Assembly (NCBI GenBank): GCA_041859945.1
Contig: JBFLGC010000045.1
Coordinates: forward strand, 1-22,555
Origin: Tetragenococcus sp041859945
GTDB taxonomy: Bacteria > Bacillota > Bacilli > Lactobacillales > Enterococcaceae
Length of the DNA: 22,555 bases
Reading direction: 5' to 3'
Under the pieces are notes generated by a model, which worked only from the letters and a program-made list of their open reading frames with translations, made no database searches and was not told the DNA's origin. A program made the position numbers and the translations under genes. Positions 7,659 to 14,970 of this stretch are shown piece after piece. Position 1 is the first letter of the stretch, and each line of letters starts with the position of its first letter.

Positions 7659-8929
7659 ATGGTAAAACAACATTATGAAAGAATCAAACCACACGTCAAC
7701 ATTGGTACAATTGGACACGTCGATCATGGCAAAACGACATTAACAGCTGCGATCACTGCTGTATTAGCAAAGAAAGGCCTGGCAGACCCCCAAGACTATA
7801 GCAGTATCGATGCAGCACCTGAAGAACGTGAACGGGGGATCACCATCAACACGGCACATGTCGAGTACGAAACCGAAAAACGTCACTATGCGCATATCGA
7901 TGCTCCCGGCCATGCTGATTATGTTAAAAACATGATCACAGGGGCCGCTCAAATGGATGGCGCGATCTTAGTGGTTTCCGCAACGGATGGCCCGATGCCA
8001 CAAACTCGCGAACATATTTTATTAGCGCGCCAAGTGGGTGTAAAATATTTGGTGGTGTTTTTAAACAAGATAGATTTAGTGGACGATGATGAATTGATCG
8101 ATTTGGTCGAAATGGAAGTCCGTGAGCTGTTAAGCGAATACGGGTATGATGGCGACAATATTCCAATCATCAAGGGTTCGGCTTTGAAGGCTCTTGAAGG
8201 CGATCCTGAAGCAGAAAAAGCTATCATGGAACTGATGGACACGGTGGATACGTATATTCCGACACCTAAAAGAGATACTGATAAACCATTTCTGCTGCCG
8301 ATAGAAGACGTCTTTTCAATTGAAGGTCGCGGAACGGTTGTCACAGGCCGTATTGAGCGCGGTCAAGTTAAAGTTGGCGAAGAGGTTGAGACGTCTTTTC
8401 GATCACCGGACGCGGTACGGTCGCTTCTGGCAGGATCGAACGCGGCACGGTTCATTTAGGCGATGAAATCGAAATCATTGGTCTGCGTAATGAAACGAAA
8501 AAAGCAGTCGTGACTGGGATCGAAATGTTCCACAAGACCTTGGACTTTGGTGAAGCTGGCGATAATGTCGGTTTGCTCTTGCGCGGTGTGACGCGAGACG
8601 AAGTGGAACGTGGCCAAGTATTAGCCCAACCTGGGTCGATCACACCCCATACAAAATTCAAGGGTGAAGTTTATGTGTTGACAAAAGAAGAAGGAGGCCG
8701 CCATACACCATTCTTTAACAATTACCGGCCTCAATTTTACTTCCATACGACCGATATCACTGGTGTCGTCGAATTGCCAGATGGCTTAGAAATGGTGATG
8801 CCTGGGGATAATGTAAGTATCGAAGTAGAGCTCATTCATCCGATCGCTGTTGAAAAAGGGACGACTTTCTCCATTCGTGAAGGTGGCAGAACGGTTGGAT
8901 CGGGGATCGTGACAGAAATCGATGATTGA
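7659..8929 (+). pseudogene. tuf: Elongation factor Tu gene disrupted by an 83-bp homologous insertion
   Basis: EF-Tu delivers aminoacyl-tRNA to the ribosome. Frame 1 (7659 to the stop at 8457-8459) carries the whole GTPase domain: GHVDHGKT (19-26), DAPGH (81-85), NKID (136-139), GSALKAL (173-179), and the start of domain 2 up to residue ~244. From 8390 another frame restarts at DVFSITGRG, equivalent to residue 217, and continues to the normal end at 8927-8929. The 216 codons before 8307 plus the 179 from 8390 give 395 residues, the usual EF-Tu length. The extra 83 bp (8307-8389) is homologous to 8390-8472 but only about 66% identical (55/83 by my count), so it comes from, or retains, a different EF-Tu version. 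As it stands the product stops at 266 residues and cannot be a working EF-Tu; another tuf copy must exist in the genome. Confidence 0.85.
8307..8472 (+). repeat. Diverged 83-bp duplication inside tuf
   Basis: Unit 1 is 8307-8389 and unit 2 is 8390-8472; both start with GACGTCTTTTC. Their translations are parallel: DVFSIEGRGTVVTGRIERG versus DVFSITGRGTVASGRIERG, then QVKVGEEVE versus TVHLGDEIE. Since 83 is not a multiple of three, unit 2 is out of frame with the start of the gene. Confidence 0.85.
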
Positions 8930-9018
8930 TAAAAAAGCAGTCGCTGTTGCTTGAAATAAGCCTCTCTTTTGACTAACGGTCAAGGCCTGACGCCTCCGAG
9001 TTATCGAATGGTGAGTTT

Positions 9019-9143
9019 GGTATCCAATAAAAAATTTGTGGATACCGGATCACGATTTCAGTAGCCAATAAAAAATTTGTGGATACCGGATCATGATTCC
9101 AGTATCCAATAAAAAAATTGTGGAGATCGGATTTACTATCAGG
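9019..9143. repeat. Three tandem 41-bp hairpin units
   Basis: Units begin at 9021, 9062 and 9103 (period exactly 41). Units 1 and 2 differ at only a few positions and unit 3 is more diverged. In unit 1 GGTATCCA (9019-9026) pairs perfectly with TGGATACC (9039-9046) around a 12-nt A/T-rich loop. There is no spacer variation, so this is not a CRISPR array. Function unknown. Confidence 0.85.
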
Positions 9144-9183
9144 TATTCGTTGATCGCTAGTGAGACGATTTCGTAATCATACT

Positions 9184-9225
9184 AAAAAGCTCAAGAACCT
9201 TAGATAGGTTTCTGAGCTTTTTTTC
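9184..9225. terminator. Bidirectional terminator
   Basis: AAAAAGCTC, a G/A-rich arm, a short loop and then a complementary arm ending in GAGCTTTTTTT form a long stem between the convergent tuf and rpiR-like genes. A-run and T-run on the two sides fit use from both strands. Confidence 0.85.
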
Positions 9226-9328
9226 ATTTTATATTAATGAAACATGTTTCTATTCCTGTGAAACACGGACCAATCAACGAATACATGCTTCTTTTTCATT
9301 AAAATTAGGTTATAATAAATGAAATTTC

Positions 9329-10030
9329 TTAGCTATTTTGATGAGAATTGATGTATGAACAAATCAAATATTCGAATACCATCAATGTTTGACCAAAAAA
9401 TAATTGCGGTTGGGCAATACTGGTCGAAAAGGGACTGAAGGTATCGGTCGCAAAAACCAGATCTGATTGTTTAGCAATAGATGATTGGTGTGTGCCCAAA
9501 AAAGAGATCACTTTATTTCCTTGGCGTTTGGCTAACTCCAGCGTCTTTTTTAGACTCGGTTCTTCACCAGAGTGGGACACGATGATAAACAAAATTTTCT
9601 GACTATTTTGACTATTGAGCAGTTGCGTGTAGACTGTCTGGATATTTGGGATGTAATGAAAATTCATCACTTCTCCCATAAAGGAAGCCAAATGAGTGGA
9701 AAAGCCCATGCCTAAAATTGCGATCAGATTGCCTTCGTTTTCGGTCAATAATTCCACAAACCGAGCCGTTTGTGCGGTACTTGGTGTCCATTCACTTTGG
9801 ATCGGACTAGTTATGCTAGCTTCTTTTAGCTTATAGATCAGTTCATTAAAGCCAGACAAATTCAATTTTTTGGATAGGCGAACGATCGAAGCCGGCGAAG
9901 TATAACAAGCCTTGGCAACGGTGCGGATGGTCAAGTGATCGAGCGTTTGACTGTGATCGTCTAAGTAGGTCAAGACGGTCCGTTCGTTTTCATTCAATTG
10001 ATAGGTTTCTTGTAAATAATCGATGTTCAT
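9329..10030 (-). CDS. RpiR/MurR-family transcriptional regulator (HTH + SIS)
   Basis: This 233-residue protein has an N-terminal HTH_6 domain (about residues 1-75, with TIRTVAKACYTSPASIVRLS and KKLNLSGFNELIYKLK) and a C-terminal SIS domain (about 95-225, with AILGMGFSTHLA, IIVSHSGEEPS and VISFLGTH), the layout of RpiR/MurR regulators that bind a phosphosugar. It is at the short end for the family (often 250-290 residues) but both domains are present. The ATG at 10030 has GGAGGG just upstream on this strand. It is divergent from an OppA-like lipoprotein with only 69 bp between the starts, so it probably controls that gene and the peptidase genes beyond. MurR-type members sense MurNAc-6-phosphate; a cell-wall-derived signal here is inference. 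Confidence 0.85.
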   Translation of the reverse strand: MNIDYLQETYQLNENERTVLTYLDDHSQTLDHLTIRTVAKACYTSPASIVRLSKKLNLSGFNELIYKLKEASITSPIQSEWTPSTAQTARFVELLTENEGNLIAILGMGFSTHLASFMGEVMNFHYIPNIQTVYTQLLNSQNSQKILFIIVSHSGEEPSLKKTLELAKRQGNKVISFLGTHQSSIAKQSDLVFATDTFSPFSTSIAQPQLFFGQTLMVFEYLICSYINSHQNS

Positions 10031-10099
10031 CGCAAGCCCTCCTTCAAATTCGCTAAGTTCATTTTACCAGAAAACAAAAAAAGAAAAAGAGGTGTGCCA

Positions 10100-11737
10100 A
10101 TGAAAAAACGGAATTTTATGGTGTTGGTAGGTATAATGGGGTTATTTTTGACTGGTTGTTCCTATTCAAAAAGTGGGACGGATGCAACGACTACCACAAG
10201 CGGTGAGACGATGCCCCAACAGTTGAACGTCGGGATCACAGCGGAACTGACAACAGCGGATGTCTCTTTGGCGATGGATGATGTCGTGACGAGCGTGATG
10301 CGACAAGTAAGTGAAGGCTTATATGCTTTTGACGAAAAAGGTGGAGCGATCCCAGCCTTAGCGCAAGAAGTCGTCGAACCGACTGATGATGGCTTGACTT
10401 ATACGATCAAACTCAAAGAGGGTGTCAAATGGAGCAATGGCGATCCGATCACGGCCCATGATTTTGAATACTCATGGAAACGGACGGTCGATCCGGCGAC
10501 GGCTTCTCCGCAAGCTTACTATTTTGAAGGAATCGCTAATTATACGGATATCGCAAGTGGCGCTAAAGATCCAGATGAACTGGGTGTGACTGCTTTGGAC
10601 GATCAAACCTTGGAAGTGCATTTAGCTTATCCGATGAGCTATTTCCCACAAATGATGGCCGTTGTGGCTTTCTATCCTTTAAATGAAGCCTTTGTAGAAG
10701 AAAAAGGCGATGCGTATGGAACGACTTCGGATGATACCTTATACAACGGTCCTTATGTGTTGAAAGATTGGAATGGGTCCAGCATGTCGTGGAACTATGA
10801 AAAGAATCCAGAATATTGGGATGCAGACAATGTGGCGATCCCGAATGTCAACGTGCAAGTCATCAAAGAAAATGTGACGGGCAAGAATTTGTTTGATACC
10901 GGCGAACTTGATGTGGTCAAAATCAGTGGCGATATCGTTGCCAATGAAAAAAACAATGAAGCCTTGCAGATCCGTTCATTACCAGGCACCTATTTCTTAA
11001 AGATGAATACACAAAATGAAGTCTTGGGCAATAACGATGTGCGTAAAGCTATCGCCTTGTCGATCGACTCGGAATCCTTGGCCAACAGTGTCTTAAATGA
11101 TGGGTCGAAGAAATCGATCGGTTTTGTACCGACCGGCTTCCCGAATCCAGAAACAGGCAAGGATTTTACCGAAGAAATCGGCGATATCAATCCTTATGAT
11201 CCCGATCAAGCCAAAGAATTGTGGGAAAAGGCCAAGACCGACTTGGGTATTGATGGAGCAAAGTTAGAAATTTTGTGCTCAGATACCGAAAGTGCTAAGA
11301 AATTAAGTGAATTCGTCCAAGGGTCATTGACGAGTACTTTAGATGGGATGGAAGTCACGGTGGCCGCCGTTCCGTTCAATAATCGCTTAGAACGTAGCCG
11401 CGGGGGTGATTTCGATATGGTCGTCGGTGGTTGGACGCCAGTTTATGCCGATCCAGTCGATTTCTTGAATCTTTTGCAAACAGGCAATAACGGTAACGAT
11501 GGCAAATGGTCCAATGCGAAATATGATCAATTGATCGAAGACGCCCACGTGACCTATGCCAACGATGTCGAAAAGCGTTGGGCAGCCATGCAAGAAGCGG
11601 ACAAGATCATTTCCGAAGAAGCGCCCCTGGCTTCGTTGTATCAAATTTCAGAAGCTTATTTGGTAAATCCTGACGTAAAAGGCTTGCAGTTTGGGCCGTT
11701 GGGTAGTATAGAATATAAGTATGCAAGTTTTAAATAG
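10100..11737 (+). CDS. OppA-like peptide-binding lipoprotein (SBP_bac_5)
   Basis: This 545-residue protein is the extracellular substrate-binding component of an oligopeptide/dipeptide ABC importer. It has a lipoprotein signal peptide with lipobox LTGC (Cys20), a Thr-rich linker, and the family signature segment GVKWSNGDPITAHDF (about 108-122), then a normal-length SBP_bac_5 body. I choose ATG 10100, with AAAGAGG at 10086-10092; a GTG two codons upstream would overlap that site. No permease or ATPase gene lies nearby, so it must use a transporter encoded elsewhere, as orphan OppA-type lipoproteins in Lactobacillales often do. Its neighbours, a divergent RpiR-type regulator and two peptidases, suggest uptake and breakdown of a specific class of peptides. 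Confidence 0.9.
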   Translation: MKKRNFMVLVGIMGLFLTGCSYSKSGTDATTTTSGETMPQQLNVGITAELTTADVSLAMDDVVTSVMRQVSEGLYAFDEKGGAIPALAQEVVEPTDDGLTYTIKLKEGVKWSNGDPITAHDFEYSWKRTVDPATASPQAYYFEGIANYTDIASGAKDPDELGVTALDDQTLEVHLAYPMSYFPQMMAVVAFYPLNEAFVEEKGDAYGTTSDDTLYNGPYVLKDWNGSSMSWNYEKNPEYWDADNVAIPNVNVQVIKENVTGKNLFDTGELDVVKISGDIVANEKNNEALQIRSLPGTYFLKMNTQNEVLGNNDVRKAIALSIDSESLANSVLNDGSKKSIGFVPTGFPNPETGKDFTEEIGDINPYDPDQAKELWEKAKTDLGIDGAKLEILCSDTESAKKLSEFVQGSLTSTLDGMEVTVAAVPFNNRLERSRGGDFDMVVGGWTPVYADPVDFLNLLQTGNNGNDGKWSNAKYDQLIEDAHVTYANDVEKRWAAMQEADKIISEEAPLASLYQISEAYLVNPDVKGLQFGPLGSIEYKYASFK

Positions 11738-11765
11738 AAATGAGGATTTCACACAGACTGATGTT

Positions 11766-11917
11766 GGACTTGTCGGAAACAAGGGAGAATTCTTGACAAG
11801 TCCAGCGTACTTGTATTGAATACTAGAGAATCCAATACAAGTCTAGGGTATCTGTATTGAATAGTGGAGAATCCAATACAAGTCCAGCGCATCTGTATTG
11901 AATACTGGAGAAGTCCA
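11766..11917. repeat. Four tandem 41-bp hairpin units
   Basis: Equivalent positions recur at 11771, 11812, 11853 and 11894 (period exactly 41). Unit 1 has GGACTTGTC (11766-11774) pairing with GACAAGTCC (11795-11803). Unit 2 has ACTTGTATTG (11809-11818) pairing with CAATACAAGT (11833-11842). Unit 3 has TGTATTG/CAATACA. Loops are 14 to 20 nt. Unit 4 has lost its right arm. Arms differ between units while pairing is kept, a sign of structural rather than sequence constraint. It fills the gap between the OppA-like gene and the M42 gene, where no ordinary terminator is seen. Confidence 0.85.
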
Positions 11918-11955
11918 AGCAAATCTGGTGAATATCAAGGAGGAATGGTAATTTT

Positions 11956-13053
11956 ATGGAAAAAAAGCAAGCGACACAACTGATTCAGGATCTTTCTAAT
12001 GCTAATGGGGTCTCTGGTTTTGAGGAAGAGGTCGTCGCGGTTGTCAAAGAGGCGACAAAAGATTTTACCGAGGCGCGCGTAGATGGTATCAAAAATTTGT
12101 ATTTGGCACGTCCGCAAAATACGGGGCGCCGACCAATCTTACAATTCGATGCTCACAGTGATGAGGTCGGCATGATGATCCAAGCGGTCAAAGAAAATGG
12201 CTTGATGGCCTTTTTGACAGTTGGGGGCTGGGTGCCGGCGAATTTGACGGCGCAAAAGGTACGGATCCGTAATCGCGAAGGGCGTTATGTTCCGGGTATC
12301 GTGACCAGTAAGCCACCACATTTCATGACGGCTGAAGAACGCAAGAAAGCAATCGAATTCAAAGATTTGTTCATCGATGCCGGTGCGACGTCTGCTGAAG
12401 AAGTAGCTGAAGTATACAAGATCGACATTGGTGCGCCCGTCGTTCCTGACGTGACTTGCAGTTATGATGAAGCAAACGATAAATTTCTCGGCAAGGCTTT
12501 TGATTGCCGCATCGGCGTGGCTTGTATGACCGATGTCTTGGGTGAATTGGCGGAAGATGAGCTACCGTTTGATCTGGTAGCTACCTTATCCGCTCAGGAA
12601 GAAGTTGGCGAACGTGGGACCAAAGTTGCGGCCAAACAAGTTCAAGCTGATTTGGCCATCGTTTTTGAAGGCTGCCCCGCTGATGACACTGAAGAGCCTT
12701 ACAAGATCCAATCAGGCATGGGGCGCGGCCCAATGTTGCGCAATTTTGATATTTCGATGATCACAAATCCCGAATGGCAAGCGTATGCGGGGAGAATCGC
12801 TAAAAAATTTGCGATCCCGATGCAAACTTCGGTCCGATCAGGAGGTGGGACGAATGGTGCTATCATCAATTTAGTCAAAGGCGCGCCCACGATTGTCGTG
12901 GGGATCCCGGTCCGCTATGCACATACGCCCCATTGTTTTATTGATTATCAGGATTATCAAGCAGCCAAACAATTAGTCCTTGAAATCGTGCGTTCTTTAG
13001 ACGAAGCGACTTTTGCTCGTTGCGCCAACCCGTTAGGAGGTCTGTTCAAATGA
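11956..13053 (+). CDS. M42 family metallo-aminopeptidase
   Basis: This 365-residue cytoplasmic enzyme belongs to peptidase family M42 (glutamyl aminopeptidase PepA / tetrahedral aminopeptidase TET type), which removes N-terminal residues from peptides with a dinuclear metal centre. Visible site residues are H67 and D69 in AHSDEVG, D183 in AFDCRIG, the catalytic/metal pair E215-E216 in AQEEVG, an acidic residue in FEGCPADD (238-244), and H323 in YAHTP. Length is normal. AAGGAGG at 11937-11943 precedes the ATG. Its stop overlaps the start of the next gene as ATGA, so the two peptidases are translationally coupled. The substrate is probably the product of peptides imported via the lipoprotein upstream. 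Confidence 0.93.
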   Translation: MEKKQATQLIQDLSNANGVSGFEEEVVAVVKEATKDFTEARVDGIKNLYLARPQNTGRRPILQFDAHSDEVGMMIQAVKENGLMAFLTVGGWVPANLTAQKVRIRNREGRYVPGIVTSKPPHFMTAEERKKAIEFKDLFIDAGATSAEEVAEVYKIDIGAPVVPDVTCSYDEANDKFLGKAFDCRIGVACMTDVLGELAEDELPFDLVATLSAQEEVGERGTKVAAKQVQADLAIVFEGCPADDTEEPYKIQSGMGRGPMLRNFDISMITNPEWQAYAGRIAKKFAIPMQTSVRSGGGTNGAIINLVKGAPTIVVGIPVRYAHTPHCFIDYQDYQAAKQLVLEIVRSLDEATFARCANPLGGLFK

Positions 13054-13892
13054 AAGTTTATATTTCCTGTGATATCGAAGGGCTAGCCGGAATCGCTACT
13101 TTTGATATGGAAAAAGACGACCATGTGGCTTTTCGCGAATTGTATCATCAACATGTGGCCTGGATGTTAGAAGGAATCCGGCAAAGTGCTGTGAATGATC
13201 AAATCGACGAAATCACCATCTCGGATTCGCATAGTCGTGGTGTGAATCTTTTGTACCAACGTTTAGCGGTAATGGACGAGCGCGTTTCTCTAGTCAATGG
13301 CTTTCCGCGCATGGATTATATGATGAGTGGCTTGGATGAAAGTTATGATGTCGTGCTCTTTTTAGGCTATCACGCAGGCATCGGCAAACAATACGGGGCG
13401 ATGGACCATGGTTACAGCTCGCGCGTCGCTTATGATTTGCAAATCAATGGCCACTATGTCAATGAAACGACTATAAATGCTGCTTATGCTGGCGAATTAG
13501 ATATCCCCGTTGGCTTAGTGGTGGGTGAGTCGGGCTTGAAAACACAATTGTTGGAAGATGGCATGTTGCCAGAAGTCCGCTATGTTTCGACCAAAGAATC
13601 ACTGGGACGCTATGCCATCAAAACGTATCCAATCAAAGAAGTGCGCTCGAAAATCATCGCTGAAACCAAAGCCGCCTTGGAAGTTGAACTTAAAGCTTTG
13701 CCACGGTTTACCTTTGATATGCCAGCAACAGTCGATATGGAATGCATGACCACCGCTCAAGCCGATCGTATCGAAATGCTATCAACGGTTGAACGCATCG
13801 ATGGCCGCCATGTCCGCTTTACTGCCAAGACCATGCGCGATACCATGAATGATATCGTGGCGATTGTTGGTTTAGGTGGGACGACTTTTTAA
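13050..13892 (+). CDS. M55 family D-aminopeptidase (DppA-like)
   Basis: This 280-residue protein belongs to peptidase family M55, whose type member DppA of Bacillus subtilis is a zinc D-aminopeptidase releasing D-Ala from D-Ala-containing peptides. The zinc and site residues match in place: D8 and E10 (CDIEG), H61 (DSHS), H108 (GYHAG), H120 (DHGY) and E139 (NET), near the DppA positions 8, 10, 60, 104, 115 and 133. I start at ATG 13050, preceded by TAGGAGG (13034-13041) and overlapping the M42 stop; an in-frame ATG at 13020 has no site. With an M42 enzyme, a peptide-binding lipoprotein and a possible MurNAc-type regulator, salvage of cell-wall D-amino-acid peptides is a reasonable inference. 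A terminator follows directly. Confidence 0.93.
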   Translation: MKVYISCDIEGLAGIATFDMEKDDHVAFRELYHQHVAWMLEGIRQSAVNDQIDEITISDSHSRGVNLLYQRLAVMDERVSLVNGFPRMDYMMSGLDESYDVVLFLGYHAGIGKQYGAMDHGYSSRVAYDLQINGHYVNETTINAAYAGELDIPVGLVVGESGLKTQLLEDGMLPEVRYVSTKESLGRYAIKTYPIKEVRSKIIAETKAALEVELKALPRFTFDMPATVDMECMTTAQADRIEMLSTVERIDGRHVRFTAKTMRDTMNDIVAIVGLGGTTF

Positions 13893-13903
13893 AAGAAATC
13901 AAG

Positions 13904-13942
13904 ATCCCTACTTGACGAATGTTGTCGAGTAGGGATTTTTTT
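13904..13942 (+). terminator. Rho-independent terminator of the peptidase operon
   Basis: A 13-bp stem (13904-13916 with 13924-13936, one G-U pair), a 7-nt loop and a T-run to 13942, 12 bases after the M55 stop. Confidence 0.92.
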
Positions 13943-14025
13943 CATATGACCTTTCTTTTTAGAAGTAGGATCACATTTGGCTGTCATATGGCCTTTCTTT
14001 TTAAAAGTAGGATCACATTCGATGG
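13942..14025. repeat. Two tandem 42-bp units
   Basis: Units start at 13942 and 13984 with TCATATG and are nearly identical for the first 34-35 bases, then diverge. Each has a short imperfect hairpin (TGACCT against AGGATCA). The reverse complement resembles the repeats at 19236-19317, including GATCC, an A-rich run and CATATGA. Confidence 0.75.
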
Positions 14026-14050
14026 TCAATAATGATCAACTAAATGAGTA

Positions 14051-14110
14051 ATCTATCGCGCTCAATCATTAATGACTAAAGTCGCGCTAGATCCCCAAAG
14101 ATAGTATAAT
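14051..14110 (+). promoter_or_regulatory. Possible promoter/operator before the 14200 gene
   Basis: TATAAT is at 14105-14110, without a clear -35. Just upstream, ATCTATCGCGC and GCGCTAGAT form an imperfect inverted repeat (about 14051-14092) around the palindrome TCATTAATGA. Ribosome site AGGAGG precedes the ATG at 14200. Confidence 0.35.
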
Positions 14111-14199
14111 ATAGGTATTAGCATGATCAGAATCGCCGTGAGATGAGGGAGTGTTTCTGGTTTATTTGAAAAGTTAAAAAAGGCATATAGGAGGACAAG

Positions 14200-14773
14200 A
14201 TGGGATTCTTTTCAATATTTTCAAAAAAGGTAGAAGCAATAAATAAAGGCAAGGTAGCACCAGAATCGCTATCGGAGGAGTTTTCTGTCGATGAAGTGGA
14301 GTTGTTGCAAGATGAAGCAAAGGAAAAATGGCTGAATATGGCACAAACTATTATTGTCAACGTAGTGAAAGCGAACCACCAATCAATCGAAAGAGCTTTT
14401 ATTTTCATAAATTTTGACGAGTCTGCTCCCACGTTTGATATTTTCTATCAAGAACAGAGGAAGATTATCTTCTGGATGAATAGGAGGATAAAGAGCGTCG
14501 CAAGCAAATCGAGCTCCAGTTACTCCCGCAGCCGGTGAAGTAGTCGATTATCTAACCGAGACCTTCGTTCAGGCAAAATTACAAACCATCAAATACGCGG
14601 AACTTCAATTTGAAGCCGCCACAGGAGCTTGGTTTTCTCATATCATTTGGAAAGACAGTGATGATAGCAAGTACTCTAAGGAGTCGATCCTAAATGGATG
14701 GGTCGAACTTATCAAAAAGACAGCACCTGCAAAAGATTTAGCTAGTGATTCTCAGTTGCCATGGTACCCCTAA
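14200..14773 (+). pseudogene. Unknown protein gene with two frameshifts and a nonsense codon
   Basis: The first frame has a good ribosome site and gives a plausible start (MGFFSIFSKK) to about residue 86, then becomes Ser/Arg noise and stops at 14536-14538. The sensible sequence continues in the frame of 14457 (EEDYLLDE, an in-frame TAG, EDKERRKQIELQLLPQ) and then in the frame of 14528 (AAGEVVDYLTETFVQAKLQ...), ending with LPWYP and TAA at 14771-14773. Reassembled it would be about 190 residues, soluble and acidic. The pattern IVNVVKAN...FIFINFDES, then a helical half, is faintly like small immunity proteins of the DUF600/EsaG kind, but this is a weak resemblance that I would not assign. Three lesions argue against a single sequencing error. 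Confidence 0.65.
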
Positions 14774-14845
14774 AAAAACAGGGACAAATTTTTTGACACC
14801 CAAAGTAAAGTTGGCGGGAGTCAGTGAAAAGGAGAGCAGCAAGGG

Positions 14846-14950
14846 ATGCTAGGTTTTATTCACGAAGTTTTAACTACTTGGACAGTGTTGATCGCTGATT
14901 CTGTTTGGAATCGTTTTACTTTTATGGTCATCATGATATACTTATTTTAA
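14846..14950 (+). CDS. Possible 34-residue hydrophobic peptide
   Basis: ATG 14846 follows GGAGAG (14831-14836) and AAGGG, and the frame ends with TAA at 14948-14950. The peptide MLGFIHEVLTTWTVLIADSV is followed by WNRFTFMVIMIYLF, mostly hydrophobic, as for a small membrane protein. Its stop overlaps an ATG (TAATG) in frame with the lipoprotein gene that follows, which would allow coupling. It could be a leader peptide or chance. No homology can be claimed. Confidence 0.35.
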   Translation: MLGFIHEVLTTWTVLIADSVWNRFTFMVIMIYLF

Positions 14951-14970
14951 TGAAAAAGGGGGGCTTGCTA

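Larger units (their letters stand above)
8930..9328. other. Intergenic region between convergent tuf and rpiR-like genes
   Basis: It holds a three-copy 41-bp hairpin repeat array (9019-9143), a bidirectional terminator (9184-9225) and a perfect 12-bp palindrome GAAACATGTTTC (9239-9250). No gene is supported. Confidence 0.7.

Noticed and set aside
7936..8344. Minus-strand frames of 76 and 131 residues inside tuf
   Set aside because: Antisense shadows of the EF-Tu coding sequence.
9019..9143. CRISPR-like repeat array
   Set aside because: The whole 41-bp unit repeats with no variable spacers, there are only three units, and no cas genes are present.
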